A stretch of 64,000 nucleotides of DNA from an uncultured Alistipes sp. GTDB taxonomy: Bacteria; Bacteroidota; Bacteroidia; Bacteroidales; UBA932. The position numbers and the translations under genes are program-made. The notes under the pieces are model-generated. The model saw only the letters and a program-made list of their open reading frames with translations. It did not search any database and was not told the DNA's origin. Shown in pieces: positions 34,154 through 43,921 of the stretch (within the stretch, counting starts at the first letter, position 1; each line of letters starts with the position of its first letter). Location of the stretch: positions 124,001 through 188,000 of the forward strand of contig UQUN01000002.1 of NCBI GenBank assembly GCA_900544175.1, given 5' to 3'.

Positions 34154-36118
34154 CTACTTCTGTATCTTCTTAATAACCCCCTTCAAATAGTCTTCAATCA
34201 GAATATCTGCATATACTTTTTTGTTTGTTTTTCTCTGAGTCAAAGCTTGCTCCAAATTCCTTACAAACTGTAGCTCCTCATCATAAATTTTACTGTCAGC
34301 CACATGATTTAAAAAACGGTCGTTCAATATGCGATAAAGAGCCATCACTTCCTTAGGCTGTATATCATTCACTTTTTTGACAATATCCGTCTTAACAATA
34401 TGACTCAATATCGGATAATCTAGAAAATCCGGCGTTTTGTTGTCTCCATATTGAATAGCCAGTCGGTTAGCCAAGGTGGGTAGGTCTTCGTTAAATTGGC
34501 AGCGTACCTCTTTGATGTCTGCATCCAAATGGATTTCTGTTACTTTTTCCATCTTCTTACGTTCATAATCCACTACCCACCGGCTTTCCTTGGGTATCTC
34601 TGTCTCAACTGCATCAAGATTTAGTTTGTCAAGAATATTCAGCTTGTCTACGCTTTCATACATTTTGTCAATACCACTGCGTATCTTTGACCGCATATCT
34701 TCCTGAGAGAAAGATGTGAGTGGGTATAAATGCTGTAAATATGTAGCGGCATTCACATAAGCTATATTATCCGCAAACTTCCCATCTTCAACATACTGGG
34801 CTAATTGCATTACAGCTTCAGCCATTTCCTCATTGTTCATGTTCCATGGCGAATGCATAAAATTCTGTAGTAAGATATACTCTGGTTTTTTACTATTCCT
34901 TTGCTCCAAACTCTTATATTGTTCCCATACTGTTTTCAATCCTTCCACATCCAGAGAAACGCCTGCGGTTACAAAATCAAATACCTGTGGAGAAACAATA
35001 ACAGGAAAGTTGTGAGTTTTCACAAACTTCTTTAAGATGTATGAAACACGATGGCGTGTATATGCGCATTGGTTTTCTTCTTTTTTTTGCTTTTCCACAA
35101 CGTCACTTTCTTCTGCTTCATCAAATAGTTCTTCCACTTTTTGGCTTCCATCATCAAAATTCCAATTGATTGTTGACAGTTCAACGTATTGATAGAACTG
35201 CTCCTTGTCTTTGTAAGTCAGGCGGTCTTTTTTATACTCAATAGCTATTCCTGTCGTGCAAGCCCATAATGATAGTAGAAAATTATCAGTCAATTTTTTG
35301 TTCTCGTTTTTTAGGAAACTATTGCAAGCTACGTATATCTTGCTGAAATGCGCCAAAGCGAATTTCAATATACGGATGTTACGCAATTCAGCACGTAAAC
35401 TCTCGTCCTCTTTATACGATGGGAATCCTGGGTCAATTACCTCCATTGACTTAGGGGCTGTCATAAACTCAGTAAATGATGATTCATAATTTTTCTCGCA
35501 TATTTCCTTAAAAATGGCTACCACATCAGGCTCATAAACCAAGGTTTTCTCTATTACTTTTTCTTTGAACACAAGTTTTGCTTCACCCTTTTGTTGCATG
35601 TAAGAATTATTAGCAATGATCACCACCTTATATCCACGTTGTTCAACCAAACCATTGATGGCACCAAGCAGGCTATGAATGTCAATAGTGTCAATCACAC
35701 GCTCTATGTCATCAAGGAATATGATTGTCTTTTCTTTGGGAATAAGTTTATATAGCAACCCACTATTGTTTTTCACTAACGTTTTCACGTCCACAAAGTT
35801 TTCAAGCCATGATATCGTTGAAACAAATTGTGCACTCTTGGCTACCATACTACTTGTTTTTTTCTTTCCCCAATTTAGCCATAATTTCTTTTTCTTATTA
35901 ATTGCTGGCCACTTGTAATTATCCGCAATTAGAAGCGGTATTTCGTTGACAGAATCAATTCCAAACAGTGATACTTTTACAATATTCCAACCTTCCTGTT
36001 GCAAGGCTGGTATTATCATTTTTTCTATATGATAAGTCTTGCCACAGCCCCATTCGCCCGATACCATCAAAGCACCGGTAGTCTCCATTGACAGATAGTT
36101 TTTAATACCGTCCAACAT
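34154..36118 (-). CDS. KAP-family P-loop NTPase
   Basis: A 654-aa protein with Walker A GEWGCGKT at about residues 22-29 and Walker B TIIFLDDIERV (about 133-143), the order of KAP NTPases (STAND class). The long C-terminal part is helical and charged without recognisable domain or membrane segments. Related single-gene KAP NTPases occur in mobile elements and some act in phage defence; a defence role here is inference. Base composition is much more AT-rich than the flanking clusters, and it stands alone in the opposite orientation to cluster 1, which suggests separate acquisition. Confidence 0.82.
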   Translation of the reverse strand: MLDGIKNYLSMETTGALMVSGEWGCGKTYHIEKMIIPALQQEGWNIVKVSLFGIDSVNEIPLLIADNYKWPAINKKKKLWLNWGKKKTSSMVAKSAQFVSTISWLENFVDVKTLVKNNSGLLYKLIPKEKTIIFLDDIERVIDTIDIHSLLGAINGLVEQRGYKVVIIANNSYMQQKGEAKLVFKEKVIEKTLVYEPDVVAIFKEICEKNYESSFTEFMTAPKSMEVIDPGFPSYKEDESLRAELRNIRILKFALAHFSKIYVACNSFLKNENKKLTDNFLLSLWACTTGIAIEYKKDRLTYKDKEQFYQYVELSTINWNFDDGSQKVEELFDEAEESDVVEKQKKEENQCAYTRHRVSYILKKFVKTHNFPVIVSPQVFDFVTAGVSLDVEGLKTVWEQYKSLEQRNSKKPEYILLQNFMHSPWNMNNEEMAEAVMQLAQYVEDGKFADNIAYVNAATYLQHLYPLTSFSQEDMRSKIRSGIDKMYESVDKLNILDKLNLDAVETEIPKESRWVVDYERKKMEKVTEIHLDADIKEVRCQFNEDLPTLANRLAIQYGDNKTPDFLDYPILSHIVKTDIVKKVNDIQPKEVMALYRILNDRFLNHVADSKIYDEELQFVRNLEQALTQRKTNKKVYADILIEDYLKGVIKKIQK

Positions 36119-36219
36119 TTTATTTTTAATTAGTGAGAGTGCATCAATGAAGTGATTTTTCGATTTGACAGTTGATAAATATTTACAATCAACGACCGCT
36201 ATAAAAGTTTTTTATTCTG

Positions 36220-37431
36220 TCAATCTGCCGTGTCATTTCCTTTTTCTTTTAAATCCGTACATATGCAGTCAATTCCCATCACTTTCTCATACGCTGATGG
36301 TGACGGGCACAGGTACCTGTATAAACAGTTTCTGCAACGTCCGGGCATGTCCCTTGTCAGCCGCCATGCGGTGTTGCGCTCCAGTTCTGCTGTTATAAGG
36401 TCATATACTGAGTCGCTGATGTCGCCTATCTGCTCGCCGTATGCAGGAGAGGCATATGCTCTTCCGTCCGGCATGAACGTAAGACTCCCGAAGAAGCCGG
36501 TGTTGACGGCCATGTGAGCGAATACAGCTCTGCGTTCAAGACGGCTGCCGAGTATCTCCCGTTCCGTCAGAAAGACATTGTCGCGGAAGAAGCCTGCGTT
36601 GACACCGTTGAAGACTGGGACTATCTCAGGTGTCTCTATACCGTTGTCACCGCTCCATTTTATGGCTTCCTCATAGTCCTTCTCCGATGTAATCAGAAAG
36701 ATATGCCGGGCCGCAACTACCTGACTTATGTCCGCAGTGAATGGAGCCATGTGCAGCAGGGCCATGCTTGTCACGCCGCCTGACAACATTGCGGCAGCCT
36801 CAGCATCCACCGTGTCTTCTGCCCTGACATAAAGTGTTACCGTGTCCCCGTATGTCCTCAGCCCGTCCAGCAGAGAGTGCAGGTCCAGGTAGCCTTTTAC
36901 TGATGACAGCACTATGCGGATGTCCGTGATGTATGGCGAGTCCGCATCGGAGAGGAATCCTATAATTTTATCTGCGGCCAGGGTCTTCTCCGAGCATATG
37001 GGATACAGCACCTGTCTGTACCAGCCCGTATCGGGACATATGCCGCCCAGATAGAACGTAAGGGATGTCAGGTATGGGAGTATCTCGTTGTATGCTTCGT
37101 CTTCTCTCGCCTTGATGCGCTCCCATGAACGCTGTATGTTGAGCAGCGGAGGGAAGGAGACAAGGTATCTTTGTCTGCTGTCGTCATGCAGCGTGCCCAT
37201 GCCTTTCTCAGTTACATGCTCTATGAAGTTCCGAAGCTCGCTGTCAATACTATCCATGTATATATCCACGGAATACAGACTGTCAGGATTCATCAATCTG
37301 TTGCAAAGTTCGGATATCTGTGGAGTGAGCCTGAATCGGTATGATGTGAAACTGCTTGAGTCGTACAACAGACCGTGCCGGCCGTCGGTCCATAGGAACG
37401 TATCCTGGTTTATTGTCAATGTCTGTTTCAT
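36220..37431 (-). CDS. Pseudo-radical-SAM protein, GG-Bacteroidales peptide system (cluster 2)
   Basis: A 403-aa protein with a radical SAM-like barrel pattern (YLTSLTFYLGG, DSPYITDIRIVLSS, VTLYVRAED) but no CxxxCxxC motif, so it cannot bind the usual SAM [4Fe-4S] cluster. The C-terminus keeps SPASM-like cysteines (CRNCLYRYLCP, then DCICTD). This matches the pseudo-rSAM partner found with GG-Bacteroidales natural-product precursors. It probably acts as a substrate-binding or regulatory partner of the true radical SAM enzyme encoded 13 bases upstream. Last gene of the cluster 2 operon. Confidence 0.82.
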   Translation of the reverse strand: MKQTLTINQDTFLWTDGRHGLLYDSSSFTSYRFRLTPQISELCNRLMNPDSLYSVDIYMDSIDSELRNFIEHVTEKGMGTLHDDSRQRYLVSFPPLLNIQRSWERIKAREDEAYNEILPYLTSLTFYLGGICPDTGWYRQVLYPICSEKTLAADKIIGFLSDADSPYITDIRIVLSSVKGYLDLHSLLDGLRTYGDTVTLYVRAEDTVDAEAAAMLSGGVTSMALLHMAPFTADISQVVAARHIFLITSEKDYEEAIKWSGDNGIETPEIVPVFNGVNAGFFRDNVFLTEREILGSRLERRAVFAHMAVNTGFFGSLTFMPDGRAYASPAYGEQIGDISDSVYDLITAELERNTAWRLTRDMPGRCRNCLYRYLCPSPSAYEKVMGIDCICTDLKEKGNDTAD

Positions 37432-37444
37432 GTCGTTGTTTGTT

Positions 37445-38692
37445 TTATTCTACTGTCACTTCCTCCATCAGTCTGCGGTAAAGGTGTGGATGCAGGCGGA
37501 GGTGGTTGAGACAGTATGATGAGTATTTAGAAAAAGCATCCTTGTCCATGAAGCCTTGGCATACCGGTGACGGGGTTTCGATGGATTCGATGTAATATAT
37601 GCACTGGATGCAGCTGCGCTTGCGGTAACAAGCGGAGCACTGCCGCTGCATCTTGTCCAGCCAGCCGTTGAACCTGTCGGTGATGCCCTGAAGGTCCAGC
37701 TCTACTCCATCCTCCGAGACATGCCCCATGGCGAAGCAGTGGTCTATGCGCTCACACTGAAGGATCTTGCCGTTCACGGTGACGAACATCTTCTTGGAGA
37801 AAGGCGCACAGGTTCCGGTAGGGGTGTAGGATGCGGAGCGGGAGTCCAGGAACAGGTCATTGTAGCTGCGGAATACATTGCCGCTGTACTGGTGGAGGAA
37901 CAGCAGGAGATCGTTGGTGGACGGCTCGTCCATGAACATCTCCTCGGAGAGCCTCTCGTAGTTCTCGGACTGGTGCAGGCTTTCCAGCTTGTTGCGGTAG
38001 GTGCGCTCGAACTCTTCCCTTTTCTCGGGGCGGATGCCGGAGTTGTTAAGCTCAGATATATGTGGTCTCTTGCCGAACTCGCGCATTATGAACTCATGTG
38101 TGCGGCCCACGCTGTTCCGATTGTGAAGGACGGAGTTGAAGTTGACATTGCGCAGGAAATGGTCCGGATACTTCTCCTGTAGGACTTTTACATTGTGGAA
38201 CACCCTGTCAAACGAGTTCCGTCCGGCATGGTCCACACGGTAGCTCTGCCCCTCGCTGTCACCGTCTAGGCTAATGAGCAAATGGAAATCATGCTCCATG
38301 AGGTAGTCCATGTGCCGGTCTAGGAGCATGGCGTTGGTGGTCATGGAGTACGCGATACGCCTGTTCAAATCAAGATACCCAACATAGTCCACTACCTGCC
38401 TGATAAACGACATGTTCATCAAGGGCTCGCCTCCGTAGAAGCTGATATATGTCAGCGGTTCTTTAGAATCGGGACGGTGCGACCTCCACATGGCTGCCAG
38501 ATAGTCCATGAGGGGACGGATCTGCTCAAAGGTCATATACTGGGCTTTGCGCTCATCGTATCCGGAGTAAAGTTCACCGTATCCGCAGTACCTGCACCGC
38601 AGGTTGCAGTCATCAGTGACCTCGAATGTCAGCTGGCGAAGATTGACAAGGTTGTGCTCTATCTCACGTCGTGTAATCCTTCTGTCGTTCAT
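37445..38692 (-). CDS. Radical SAM peptide maturase, GG-Bacteroidales family (cluster 2)
   Basis: A 415-aa enzyme with the radical SAM motif CNLRCRYC (about residues 29-36), the FYGGEPL motif and a C-terminal SPASM-type set (CAPFSKKMF, CERIDHC, CSACYRKRSCIQCIYY). It acts on precursor peptides with LSKKEMN...GG leaders, here the two at 42435-42674 and 43922-44176. The likely chemistry is cross-linking at the CVCAC core, which is inference. It is transcribed with the TonB-type barrel gene upstream (53-base gap) and the pseudo-rSAM downstream. Confidence 0.9.
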   Translation of the reverse strand: MNDRRITRREIEHNLVNLRQLTFEVTDDCNLRCRYCGYGELYSGYDERKAQYMTFEQIRPLMDYLAAMWRSHRPDSKEPLTYISFYGGEPLMNMSFIRQVVDYVGYLDLNRRIAYSMTTNAMLLDRHMDYLMEHDFHLLISLDGDSEGQSYRVDHAGRNSFDRVFHNVKVLQEKYPDHFLRNVNFNSVLHNRNSVGRTHEFIMREFGKRPHISELNNSGIRPEKREEFERTYRNKLESLHQSENYERLSEEMFMDEPSTNDLLLFLHQYSGNVFRSYNDLFLDSRSASYTPTGTCAPFSKKMFVTVNGKILQCERIDHCFAMGHVSEDGVELDLQGITDRFNGWLDKMQRQCSACYRKRSCIQCIYYIESIETPSPVCQGFMDKDAFSKYSSYCLNHLRLHPHLYRRLMEEVTVE

Positions 38693-38745
38693 GACTGTAA
38701 TATTTTAACATTAATAATCGTTTTTTGTGTTTAATAGTATTGTCG

Positions 38746-41364
38746 CTAAAAGCTGTATCTGACGGTGGCGATGAGGGCCGGAGGCCTGAGCGCGTATGAG
38801 TAAACGTAGTCCGTTATGTCGGAGGTGTATGCCGAGCTGTAGGACGCCGTGTTCAGCAGGTTCCTGCCCTTGAGCGCGTATGTCAGGTGCCTGGTCTTGA
38901 CTGACAGTTCTGCACCGAGGAACACCATGTTGCGGTGCCGTGGCTGTAGGGAGCCGTTGTAGTAGTGCTCGCAGTCCACGGAGAGGGTGATTCCTCTGCC
39001 GAAGGAGAACAGCAGCTCTCCCTCCTGCTTGATGTTGTCTATGGGATCAGTGTACCCGAGCGACTCCACGGCGGTCTCGGACCTGCTGTAGGCGGCGGAA
39101 TAGTCCAAGGTGAGCCACCTTGTGAACCTGGTGTTGAGCCCGAGGGAGGCGGTAAAGATATCGCTCCTGCTGTCAAGCCTGACGCCCTGGCGTATTATCC
39201 CGCTCCAGCTGCGTCTCCATCCTCCGCCAGCGCTTATCAGCGTGGATATGGGGAGGAAGTGCTTGGACACCTTGGCCTCCAGTCCCAGCCCGTGGGACAG
39301 GTTCGGAGCCGCCACTGACTCTATGCGTGTCAGGGCCCCGTCGTAGCTGTATGCGTATGTGAGGTTGCTTCCGGCCCTGTAGTATGACGCCTCCAGGTTG
39401 GCGAATATCAGGTTGAGCGCGCTGCTGTAGCTGAGCGAGGCCAAGTAGTTCTGGCTCCTGGTGTGGCGCAGCTCCCCGTCCTTTGTGGCGATGTTGCGGT
39501 AGTCCGTCATGATGAATCCCCCGTAGCTGTCGTACAGCCCGCCGTAGGCCTCAGTATATGATGCGGATGCCGAGTACTTGAGGTCCTGCGTAATCTCCCC
39601 GTTGAGTCTCAGGACGGGACTGGCGATGACACGCGTGACGCCGTCTTTCCTGCCCCTTACGCGGTCCCTGGTCCTGAGCGTCATCAGGTCCGCGTTGACG
39701 TGGGCCGATATGAAGAGCCTGTCACCGGCCTTGTATGACACTCCCGGCCCGAGTGTGAGGTCGTACCTCTGCCATCCGATGTCGTTGCGCATGGAGTCCG
39801 CCGCCTGCGTCCCCGTGGTGTACAGCTGCGACGCCATGTCCTCGATATGGGCGTTCAGCCCCATCCCTATGGAGAACGTCCATCCGCCTCTGGTCCATAC
39901 CCCGGAGAGCGAGTTGCGGGTGATGAGCTGCGATGAGCTGAGCGTCTGCACCGCTTCATCCGCCTGTGTGGCGCCGAAGATGTCCGGGAAGAGCACCGGC
40001 GTGACGCGCAGTGATGTGGGCTGGTAGTTGTACGAGGTGTTGGAGAGCAGGTTGAGTGACATCCTGCCGGCCACCGGGATGATCATGTGCAGGCTGTTCG
40101 TGGCCGATAGCGACGGCAGCCTGAATGCCTGGCTGACCGGGGTGCCGTCGCTGATGACACTTCCCATGTCCCTGTTGAGCTCCCCGCTGAGCCGCAGGAT
40201 GTCGTTGATGTAGCTTTTCCGCTTGTTGTTCTCTATGCCGATTGTCAGGTTTGCCCTGTCGCTTCTCCTGGATGCCGATGTGACCTCGTTGACCGTTATG
40301 GGCATCCCTCCGACGATATTGTGAACCGTCGTGGACACTCCCTCGCTCTTCCTGATGTCGTGAGTGTAGTCCGCGTTCAGCGTGAGCTGTGCCGTCCCGC
40401 TCAGCCTGAAGAGGAAGTTGCTGGATGCGGCGTGTATGTTGTTGTCCATGAACAGATCCTCGTCCAGTGGCGGCTCAGTTGGGAGGCGCACCCCGATAAT
40501 GGATGCCGCGCTTTCCGGCGAGCCGAACTCCATTGCCGCGTTGTACCCCATGTTGTTTGTCTTGTAAGTGTTGATGGACTGCATCCGCTTCCCGAAGTAC
40601 ATTGCCGATACCTCGCCCCTCCACATCCACGGGCTGTATCCCGCTCCCGCCAGCAGTGAGCCTGTCCACGTCCCCCTTGCCCCTTCCTTGAGGGTGATGT
40701 TCATGGCTGCCTCGTCGGGACGTGACATCTCCTGCAGCGCCCTGATGTGCTGGTGGTTCTCGTAGATCTCTATGGACTGGATGTCGTCCGCGCTGATGTT
40801 CTTTGACGCCAGTGTGTACCCCTTGCCGAGCATGTCCATCCCCTCGATGTAGAACCGTGAGATCTCCTTCCCCTGGTATGCGATCCTCCCGGACTCCTCG
40901 ACCTCCACGCCCGGCAGCTTCCGTATGATGTCCTCCGCCACCAGGTCGTTGTCGTCACGGTACCGTGCCGCGAAGTAGGTGAGGGTGTCGCCGCCTCTTC
41001 TCACCGCAGGAGCGGTGGCAGTGATCACTGCCTCGTTCAACTCCAGCTTCTTCTCCCTGACCGTGAAGTCAAGCGTACGGGAGACATTGGCTGTGAGCGC
41101 GGTGCTTTTCTCGATGTTGACCGCGGTGACTGTGATTTCCAACGAGTCCGCCCCGAAGAGTCCCTCTATCACGTACCGCCCGTCCCCGTCCGTAGTGGTG
41201 TAGGTCAGGACTGCGCTCCGTGCGGGGTCCCGTACGATTATGTTGGCGAACTCCACAGGCTCTCCCGTGCCGGCTAATAAGACCCTGCCGCTTATTCTTG
41301 ACTGGGAAAATGCGGAGATGCCGGCGGCCAGTATTGTCAGCAGTGTTATGGCTATGCGTTTCAT
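38746..41364 (-). CDS. TonB-receptor-like outer membrane barrel protein (cluster 2)
   Basis: An 872-aa exported protein: signal peptide (MKRIAITLLTILAAGISAFS), a carboxypeptidase-regulatory domain about 22-110 (ISGRVLLAGTGEPVEFANI), a plug-like domain about 115-225 (GGDTLTYFAARYRDDND, RKLPGVEVEESGRIAY) and a long beta-barrel ending in aromatic strand IATVRYSF. It belongs to the barrels that travel with GLPGLI proteins in peptide clusters. A role in moving the peptide across the outer membrane, or in immunity or uptake, is inference. The frame is open 73 codons further upstream, antisense into the GLPGLI gene, but the start before the signal peptide is the real one. Confidence 0.88.
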   Translation of the reverse strand: MKRIAITLLTILAAGISAFSQSRISGRVLLAGTGEPVEFANIIVRDPARSAVLTYTTTDGDGRYVIEGLFGADSLEITVTAVNIEKSTALTANVSRTLDFTVREKKLELNEAVITATAPAVRRGGDTLTYFAARYRDDNDLVAEDIIRKLPGVEVEESGRIAYQGKEISRFYIEGMDMLGKGYTLASKNISADDIQSIEIYENHQHIRALQEMSRPDEAAMNITLKEGARGTWTGSLLAGAGYSPWMWRGEVSAMYFGKRMQSINTYKTNNMGYNAAMEFGSPESAASIIGVRLPTEPPLDEDLFMDNNIHAASSNFLFRLSGTAQLTLNADYTHDIRKSEGVSTTVHNIVGGMPITVNEVTSASRRSDRANLTIGIENNKRKSYINDILRLSGELNRDMGSVISDGTPVSQAFRLPSLSATNSLHMIIPVAGRMSLNLLSNTSYNYQPTSLRVTPVLFPDIFGATQADEAVQTLSSSQLITRNSLSGVWTRGGWTFSIGMGLNAHIEDMASQLYTTGTQAADSMRNDIGWQRYDLTLGPGVSYKAGDRLFISAHVNADLMTLRTRDRVRGRKDGVTRVIASPVLRLNGEITQDLKYSASASYTEAYGGLYDSYGGFIMTDYRNIATKDGELRHTRSQNYLASLSYSSALNLIFANLEASYYRAGSNLTYAYSYDGALTRIESVAAPNLSHGLGLEAKVSKHFLPISTLISAGGGWRRSWSGIIRQGVRLDSRSDIFTASLGLNTRFTRWLTLDYSAAYSRSETAVESLGYTDPIDNIKQEGELLFSFGRGITLSVDCEHYYNGSLQPRHRNMVFLGAELSVKTRHLTYALKGRNLLNTASYSSAYTSDITDYVYSYALRPPALIATVRYSF

Positions 41365-41380
41365 ATCCGTGTCGGTTTTA

Positions 41381-42358
41381 TCATTCCAGTTCCAGGCGGG
41401 GGTACCATGTCCTGCCCGAGCTGATCGAGCGTGTGTCCACCTTCTCGTCGTTGAAGTACAGGGTCTGGGAGCTCCCGGACATATAGAATGGGAGCTTCCA
41501 ACTGGCCTCCAGCATCTTGTTGGTGTTCTTCCTTGAGCTTTTGCGTATCTGGTGTCTGTCCGCTCCGTTCCCCGGACTGACATCCCCGCTGTGCCGGTAG
41601 ATGGGGCACCCCTCCGGCCTTATGAGGCTGACCGCCTCCCATACGAAGGTGCCGCTGCTGTCTTCCGCCTTGAGAATCAGGCCCGGCAGCCCTCCGAGCT
41701 TCCACGGGCCGTAGTTGTAGGGGATGTCGTATGTGAACCACACCTGCCACTCCCGTCCCCGGAACGTGCCCGTAGCCTTCTGACAGTTGTAGCCTAAGAT
41801 GACCTCCTGCTCCTGAGACAGCTGCCATTCTATCGGCGTCACCTCCTCGGTGTACTGGTAGTCTGTCTTTATAAAGCGTTCCGACACCAAGCGGGTGTTC
41901 TCTCCTGGGTATGTGAACACGTCGTAGTAGACGGGGTGCTCGTTCTTCTTGAAGTCCGGCCTGACGCCCACCTCATTGCCCGTCCTGAGGAAGTCGAGGT
42001 GATTCTCGTACATTATGCTGTCACGGAACTCTCCGTACCTGCTGTAGAATCGATTGAGCCTGTCCCCTATCTCGAGAGTCTGCATGTCTATTATCGTCGC
42101 CTCCAGCGAGTCCGGCTCCGTTATGGTGTATCTGTAGGTGATGCTCAGCCGCGATGTGTCTATGGCCACACGGGTGCTGTAGTTCCTCGGGACTGGAGTG
42201 GGGATGAAGTCAATCTTTATATTTTTGAATTCACTGGCATCAATATCCCCGTCTGTCATAATTGCAATACTGCCGCTTCCGGTCTGCGAATGGACATTGA
42301 CCGGCAGGATGAGGATGAGGGCGGCAATGCAGGCTATTGCGGATAAAGTCTGTCTCAT
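41381..42358 (-). CDS. GLPGLI family protein 1 (cluster 2)
   Basis: A 325-aa exported protein with signal peptide (SAIACIAALILILPVNVHS) and the family signature GGLPGLIL at about residue 225, preceded by a predicted beta-sheet domain with WQVWFTYDIPYNYGPWKL. Family function is unknown; members sit with TonB-type receptors and peptide maturases in Bacteroidota. DNA from 41693 to 42141 is identical to the second GLPGLI gene (43191-43639), while both ends differ, showing recent duplication or gene conversion. Start taken before the signal peptide. Confidence 0.9.
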   Translation of the reverse strand: MRQTLSAIACIAALILILPVNVHSQTGSGSIAIMTDGDIDASEFKNIKIDFIPTPVPRNYSTRVAIDTSRLSITYRYTITEPDSLEATIIDMQTLEIGDRLNRFYSRYGEFRDSIMYENHLDFLRTGNEVGVRPDFKKNEHPVYYDVFTYPGENTRLVSERFIKTDYQYTEEVTPIEWQLSQEQEVILGYNCQKATGTFRGREWQVWFTYDIPYNYGPWKLGGLPGLILKAEDSSGTFVWEAVSLIRPEGCPIYRHSGDVSPGNGADRHQIRKSSRKNTNKMLEASWKLPFYMSGSSQTLYFNDEKVDTRSISSGRTWYPRLELE

Positions 42359-42434
42359 ATGATAAAAATCAAAGGCATTTGTCTGTATGAATATTTGTTG
42401 CGAAATCCCACACAGACAAATGCCATAAACCTCA

Positions 42435-42674
42435 TTAATCGTATTTATCGTGATAATGATCATACGCTTCTTTGGCTCCTTCTACATCGCTGTACCCTCC
42501 TCTTGGCCCCAGATTATAATTTGCCATTTTATTATCCTGAGTAGAAGATCCTCCAGGTGTGCCTTCGAATTGGCATGCGCAGACGCAAACTCGTGCATCT
42601 CCTCCGTTAATGAGGTTCATCTCTTTCTTGCTGAGACTACTGCTCTCAAGATTATTGAGTTTTAAAGTGTTCAT
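42435..42674 (-). CDS. Peptide precursor A, GG-Bacteroidales family (cluster 2)
   Basis: A 79-aa precursor. The leader MNTLKLNNLESSSLSKKEMN ends LINGG, the hallmark of the GG-Bacteroidales natural-product precursor family. The core begins DARVCVCACQFEG and continues GGSSTQDNKMANY...GGYSD with a charged His/Tyr/Asp tail. CVCAC holds all the cysteines and is the likely modification site. It shares leader and core layout with precursor B. The cluster has no C39 transporter of its own. Confidence 0.88.
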   Translation of the reverse strand: MNTLKLNNLESSSLSKKEMNLINGGDARVCVCACQFEGTPGGSSTQDNKMANYNLGPRGGYSDVEGAKEAYDHYHDKYD

Positions 42675-42701
42675 ATCCTTACTTTTTACTTATGTGATTA
42701 A

Positions 42702-42809
42702 TTATTTGCCCCTCCCTTTTTTGTTATCGACAGTTGGAGTCGGACTGCCGTCCCGCACGGGCCGCTCCGGCCTGTCTGTGCGGGATCCTGATGTGTCAGG
42801 CGGTGTCAT
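42702..42809 (-). CDS. Small proline-rich ORF upstream of precursor A (conserved family, copy 2)
   Basis: A 35-aa frame: MTPPDTSGSRTDRPERP, VRDGSPTPTVDN, then a basic tail. It has a strong Shine-Dalgarno AAAGGAGG 6 bases before the ATG and stops 27 bases before precursor A. It is nearly identical to copy 3 (44181-44309) through DGSPTP, after which the frames end differently. Hydrophilic, no cysteine, no leader motif. Function unknown. Confidence 0.6.
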   Translation of the reverse strand: MTPPDTSGSRTDRPERPVRDGSPTPTVDNKKGRGK

Positions 42810-42878
42810 GTTCACCTCCTTTTCCTTTTGTACCAGATGGTTGCCAATGTGTCTTCATTTACGTGTCGGTTCTATTAT

Positions 42879-43850
42879 TTATTCCAGTTCCAGGCGGGGG
42901 TACCATGTCCTGCCCGAGCTGAGCGAGCGTGTGTCCACCTTCTCATCGTTGACGTACAGTTCTTGGGATTGCCCGGACAGATATAGTGGTAGCATCCAGC
43001 TGGTCTCAAGTAGTTTGGCCATATTCATCCTTGAGCTTTTGCGTATTTTGTGCTTGTCTGTTCCGTTCCCCGGGCTGATATCCTCGCTGTGCCGGTAAAT
43101 GGGGCATCCCTCCGGTCTGACGAGGCTGACCGCCTCCCATACGAAGGTGCCGTTGCTGTCCTCCGCCTTGAGAATCAGGCCCGGCAGTCCACCGAGCTTC
43201 CACGGGCCGTAGTTGTAGGGGATGTCGTATGTGAACCACACCTGCCACTCCCGTCCCCGGAACGTGCCCGTAGCCTTCTGACAGTTGTAGCCTAAGATGA
43301 CCTCCTGCTCCTGAGACAGCTGCCATTCTATCGGCGTCACCTCCTCGGTGTACTGGTAGTCTGTCTTTATAAAGCGTTCCGACACCAAGCGGGTGTTCTC
43401 TCCTGGGTATGTGAACACGTCGTAGTAGACGGGGTGCTCGTTCTTCTTGAAGTCCGGCCTGACGCCCACCTCATTGCCCGTCCTGAGGAAGTCGAGGTGA
43501 TTCTCGTACATTATGCTGTCACGGAACTCTCCGTACCTGCTGTAGAATCGATTGAGCCTGTCCCCTATCTCGAGAGTCTGCATGTCTATTATCGTCGCCT
43601 CCAGCGAGTCCGGCTCCGTTATGGTGTATCTGTAGGTGACGCTCAGCCGCGATGTGTCAATTGCCACACGGGTACCGTAGTTTCTCGCGACTGGAGAAGG
43701 AATGAGGTTGAAGGTGTGATTTTTAAATTGACTGGCGTCAAAGTCTCCAATTATCATCATGCTGCCGCTTCCGGTCTGGGCGTGAATTTCACTTGGAAAT
43801 AAAAACAGTGAAAAAAATAAAACGCCTAAATTTATGTACAGATGTCTCAT
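42879..43850 (-). CDS. GLPGLI family protein 2 (cluster 2)
   Basis: A 323-aa homologue of the gene at 41381-42358: signal peptide (LYINLGVLFFSLFLFPSEIH), the same TGSGS start of the mature part, and GGLPGLIL. Its central 449 bases are identical to the paralogue, but the N-terminal roughly 60 codons and the last roughly 100 differ at many positions. Upstream ATGs (43859, 43880) are in frame but add nothing to the signal peptide. It lies between precursor B and small-ORF copy 2, so the unit small ORF - precursor - GLPGLI is present twice in tandem. Confidence 0.9.
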   Translation of the reverse strand: MRHLYINLGVLFFSLFLFPSEIHAQTGSGSMMIIGDFDASQFKNHTFNLIPSPVARNYGTRVAIDTSRLSVTYRYTITEPDSLEATIIDMQTLEIGDRLNRFYSRYGEFRDSIMYENHLDFLRTGNEVGVRPDFKKNEHPVYYDVFTYPGENTRLVSERFIKTDYQYTEEVTPIEWQLSQEQEVILGYNCQKATGTFRGREWQVWFTYDIPYNYGPWKLGGLPGLILKAEDSNGTFVWEAVSLVRPEGCPIYRHSEDISPGNGTDKHKIRKSSRMNMAKLLETSWMLPLYLSGQSQELYVNDEKVDTRSLSSGRTWYPRLELE

Positions 43851-43921
43851 TTTAAACATATTGAATTTAAAAACGGACATTTGTCCACGTTTTTGTATGA
43901 GACAAATGTCCGTAAAGGCAA

